Below, piece after piece: positions 4,803-7,283 of a stretch of 7,283 nucleotides of DNA. The DNA comes from Chloroflexota bacterium. Its GTDB lineage: Bacteria > Chloroflexota > Anaerolineae > Anaerolineales > UBA11657. The position numbers and the translations under genes are program-made. Under the pieces are notes generated by a model. The model worked only from the letters and a program-made list of their open reading frames with translations, was not told the DNA's origin and did no database searches. The stretch is from the NCBI GenBank assembly GCA_003670425.1, contig QWRL01000118.1, positions 1-7,283 on the forward strand, in the 5' to 3' direction. Numbering within the stretch: position 1 is the stretch's first letter; the number at the start of each line of letters is the position of its first letter.

Positions 4803-7283
4803 ATGTCCCCGTTGCCATTCCAACCGATTGCCATTACCGGCCTGAGCGCCTTGTTTCCACAAGCGCGCAGCGTGGATGAATTTTGGCGCCTGATTCTTAG
4901 CGGGCGCGACTGCATGCAGGAGATCCCGGCCACGCACTGGCTGGTGGATGACTACTACGACGCCGACCCCAAGGCACCCGGCAAAACTTATTCCAAGGCG
5001 GGCGCCTTCCTGAAGGATGTGCCGTTTGACCCGGTGGCGTACGGGCTGCCGCCCAACGTGCTGCCGGCTACGGACATTGCGCAGCTGCTGGCGCTGCTGC
5101 TGGCGCGCCAGGTGCTGGAAGACTGCTCCGGCGGCCAGATTGCAAAACTTAAGCTGGACACCACCAGTGTAATCTTGGGCGTGGCCTCGGCCACAGAAAT
5201 GATCAGCTCGATGTCCGGCCTGCTGACGCAGCCAATGTGGATTGAAGGCATGCGCAGTGCGGGCATTGCCGAGCCGCAAGTGCAGGAAGCGGTCAAGCGC
5301 ATCACGGCGCTGTTCCCGGAATGGAACGAGAACACCTTCCCGGGCTGCCTGGGCAATGTGGTGGCCGGGCGCGTGGCCAACCGCTTTAACCTGGGCGGCA
5401 CCAACTGCGTGACGGATGCTGCGTGTGCCAGCTCGCTGGCGGCGCTGCACATGGGCATTGGCGAGCTGCAGCTGCACAGCGCTGACCGCGTAATTACCGG
5501 CGGCGTCGATGCATTGAACACGATCTTCATGTATATGTGCTTCAGCAAGACGCCGGCCATGTCGCCCACCGGCCACTGCCGGCCGTTTGCGGACAATGCT
5601 GACGGCACAATGATGGGCGAGGGCGGCGGCATGCTGGTGCTGCGCCGGCTGGCGGATGCCGAGCGCGACGGCGACCAGATCTATGCCGTGATCCGCGGGC
5701 TGGGCTCGTCTTCTGACGGGCGCTCGAAGAGCGTGTACGCGCCGCGCCCGGAAGGGCAGACGCTTTCGCTGCAGCGCTGCTATGCGCTGGCGGGCTACTC
5801 GCCGGAGACGGTGCGGCTGGTGGAGGCGCACGGCACGGCAACCGCAGCGGGCGACCTGTGCGAGGCCACGGCGCTCAAAGAAGTTTTCAGCGCTGCAAAT
5901 CCGGAGCGGCGCCAGTGGTGTGCGCTTGGTTCGGTGAAGTCGCAGATTGGCCACACAAAGGGCGCGGCCGGCAGCGCCGGGCTGGTGAAGGTGGCGCTGG
6001 CGCTGCGCCATCAGGTGTATCCGCCGACAGCGAATGTGGATGCGCCCAACCCGGAGCTGGGCTTTGCAGACAGCCCGCTGTACCTGAGCACCAAGGCGCG
6101 GCCGTGGATCCAGGCCAAGGCGGAAGCGCGGCGCGGCTCGGTCAGCTCGTTTGGCTTTGGCGGCACCAACTTTCATGTGGCGGTGGAGGAGTATCGCGGC
6201 AAGGCAGCGGCGCCGCGTGTGCGCGCCTTCAACGCAGAAGTGTGGCTGGCAAGTGCGGCAAGCGCAGCGGAGCTGGCGGACTGCGTGGCAGCGTGGCGCA
6301 AGGCGGGCGAGGCGGACTTTGAGCGCGGTGCGCGCCGCAGCCAGCAGGCCTTTGATGCGGCAGCGCTTTGCCGCGCGGCAATTGTGGCCAAGAGCGCGGA
6401 AGATCTGGTTGCAAAGAGCGCCAAGCTGCTCGAGCGTTTGCAATCCCAAAAGCCCGGCACGCAGCCGGCGATTGATGGCGTAAGTTACGCGCTGGCAGCG
6501 CGGCCAGCGGGCGCAGCGGGTATTGTGTTTTTATTTCCAGGGCAGGGCAGCCAAAGCGTGGGCATGGCCGCGGAACTGCCGATGCACTTTGAGGCCGCAA
6601 TGGAAGTGTGGGAGCAGCAGGAGAGCCTCGGGCTGCTGGGTGCGGAGCGCCTGTGCGATTTGGTTTATCCGCCGCCGGCGGTGGACACGGCCGAGGCGGC
6701 CCGCCAGGAGCAGCAGCTGCGCTCCACAGAGAATGCGCAGCCCGCACTCGGCACGGTGAGCCTGGCGTATCTGGCGGTGCTGGCAGCTGCGGGCGTGCAG
6801 CCGGAGCTGGTGGGCGGGCACAGCTTCGGCGAGATTGTGGCGCTGCATGCAGCCGGCGTGCTGGAGCGCGATGACTGCCTGCGCCTCAGCCGCAAGCGCG
6901 GTGAACTGATGGCGGAAGTATCCCGCGTGCATCCGGGCGCGATGACGGCGGTGGTGCACCCGGCAGAGAAGCTGGCGGCGCTGCTGACGGGCGAGCTGGC
7001 TGCCTGCGTGATTGCAAACTACAACAGCCCGCAGCAGTCGGTGGTGGCTGGCCCGCTGCTGCTGCTGGAGCGCCTGGAGGCGCTGCTGGCCAAGGAGAAG
7101 ATTGTGTTCCGCCGGCTGCCGGTGGCAACTGCGTTCCACTCCGTGGCCGTGAGCCCGGCGTGCGAGCCGCTGCAAAAGTTTTTGGGCGGCATAAAGTTTG
7201 GCAAGCCGCGCCTGCCGGTTTACAACAACACCAGTGCGGCGCCATACGCCGGCAATGCGCAGGCAATGCGCGGCATGTTGGCC
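4803..7283 (+). CDS. PfaA/HglE-like iterative synthase, KS-AT part (truncated at window edge)
   Basis: The frame stays open for 827 codons to the window end, so this is the N-terminal part of a large multidomain synthase. A ketosynthase spans about residues 6-461, with nucleophile Cys208 in DAACASSLAAL, His343 in VEAHGTAT and His384 in SQIGHTKGAAG; it closes with GFGGTNFH (451-458). The spacing of the triad is normal, so the domain should be active. CFSKTPAMSPTG and SSDGRSKSVYAP resemble Pfa/Hgl-type rather than modular PKS enzymes. A linker (about 462-571) leads to an acyltransferase: PGQGSQ (579-584), Ser674 in GHSFGE, Arg699 in SRKRGELM and His779 in AFHS, the malonyl-type signature. The end of the AT and all later domains (carrier proteins, ketoreductase and so on) lie outside. 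ATG 4803 is the only reasonable start, since an in-frame TAG lies at 4779; GAGAG at 4787-4791 is a weak ribosome binding site. It is probably in an operon with pfaD. The product, PUFA or another long-chain lipid/polyketide, is undetermined. Confidence 0.93.
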   Translation, partial: MSPLPFQPIAITGLSALFPQARSVDEFWRLILSGRDCMQEIPATHWLVDDYYDADPKAPGKTYSKAGAFLKDVPFDPVAYGLPPNVLPATDIAQLLALLLARQVLEDCSGGQIAKLKLDTTSVILGVASATEMISSMSGLLTQPMWIEGMRSAGIAEPQVQEAVKRITALFPEWNENTFPGCLGNVVAGRVANRFNLGGTNCVTDAACASSLAALHMGIGELQLHSADRVITGGVDALNTIFMYMCFSKTPAMSPTGHCRPFADNADGTMMGEGGGMLVLRRLADAERDGDQIYAVIRGLGSSSDGRSKSVYAPRPEGQTLSLQRCYALAGYSPETVRLVEAHGTATAAGDLCEATALKEVFSAANPERRQWCALGSVKSQIGHTKGAAGSAGLVKVALALRHQVYPPTANVDAPNPELGFADSPLYLSTKARPWIQAKAEARRGSVSSFGFGGTNFHVAVEEYRGKAAAPRVRAFNAEVWLASAASAAELADCVAAWRKAGEADFERGARRSQQAFDAAALCRAAIVAKSAEDLVAKSAKLLERLQSQKPGTQPAIDGVSYALAARPAGAAGIVFLFPGQGSQSVGMAAELPMHFEAAMEVWEQQESLGLLGAERLCDLVYPPPAVDTAEAARQEQQLRSTENAQPALGTVSLAYLAVLAAAGVQPELVGGHSFGEIVALHAAGVLERDDCLRLSRKRGELMAEVSRVHPGAMTAVVHPAEKLAALLTGELAACVIANYNSPQQSVVAGPLLLLERLEALLAKEKIVFRRLPVATAFHSVAVSPACEPLQKFLGGIKFGKPRLPVYNNTSAAPYAGNAQAMRGMLA

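Noticed and set aside
4779..4803. tRNA-like 3' end (GGTTCGAGA ... CCCGTCCGCA) before the synthase gene
   Set aside because: The would-be T-stem does not pair (TAGGG against GCCCC), and no other tRNA arms fit the 39-base gap. It is also too short to be an attachment site without a second copy.
4398..6449. 683-codon open frame on the minus strand
   Set aside because: It lies antisense to pfaD's end and the KS domain, whose motifs are unmistakable. The reading is Arg/His/Ala-rich without domains, as expected for a mirror frame in GC-rich coding DNA.

Overview
This is a GC-rich bacterial window with strong G/C bias at third codon positions. Its genes are compact, but the gaps between them are unusually GC-rich and crowded with inverted repeats. 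The organism cannot be fixed from the sequence alone. A PfaD-first secondary-lipid/polyketide locus, weak Shine-Dalgarno signals at most starts and a pure MORN-repeat protein would fit Verrucomicrobiota, Myxococcota or another GC-rich environmental phylum. I lean weakly to Verrucomicrobiota. I see no rRNA, tRNA, transposase, integrase or CRISPR array.

Left part (1-1978): a possible last few codons of an upstream gene is followed by a 245-residue protein made only of MORN repeats (239-976, +). Next come a small ribbon-helix-helix DNA-binding protein on the minus strand (1172-1426) and a 45-residue putative membrane hairpin peptide on the plus strand (1709-1846). The peptide's start codon lies so close to a TAAAAT hexamer that its mRNA may be leaderless. 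The gaps here hold several strong stem-loops and short shared words.

Middle part (1978-3158): a minus-strand flavin reductase-like protein (1978-2508) has a clear GGAG ribosome binding site. It is divergent from the lipid locus across 650 bases with no convincing gene. That gap holds a perfect 16-bp inverted repeat (2808-2846), a 14-base palindrome (2887-2900), a tandem near-repeat and a plausible promoter (3085-3113).

Right part (3159-7283): a PfaD-family FMN-dependent enoyl reductase (3159-4763) is followed after 39 bases by a large multidomain synthase. The synthase begins with a complete ketosynthase domain and a nearly complete malonyl-type acyltransferase domain, and is cut by the window edge. 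The two probably form one operon for an iterative PUFA-synthase-like (Pfa) or glycolipid-type polyketide pathway. The synthase would condense malonyl units and PfaD would reduce the enoyl intermediates in trans. The product cannot be told without the domains and genes beyond 7283.
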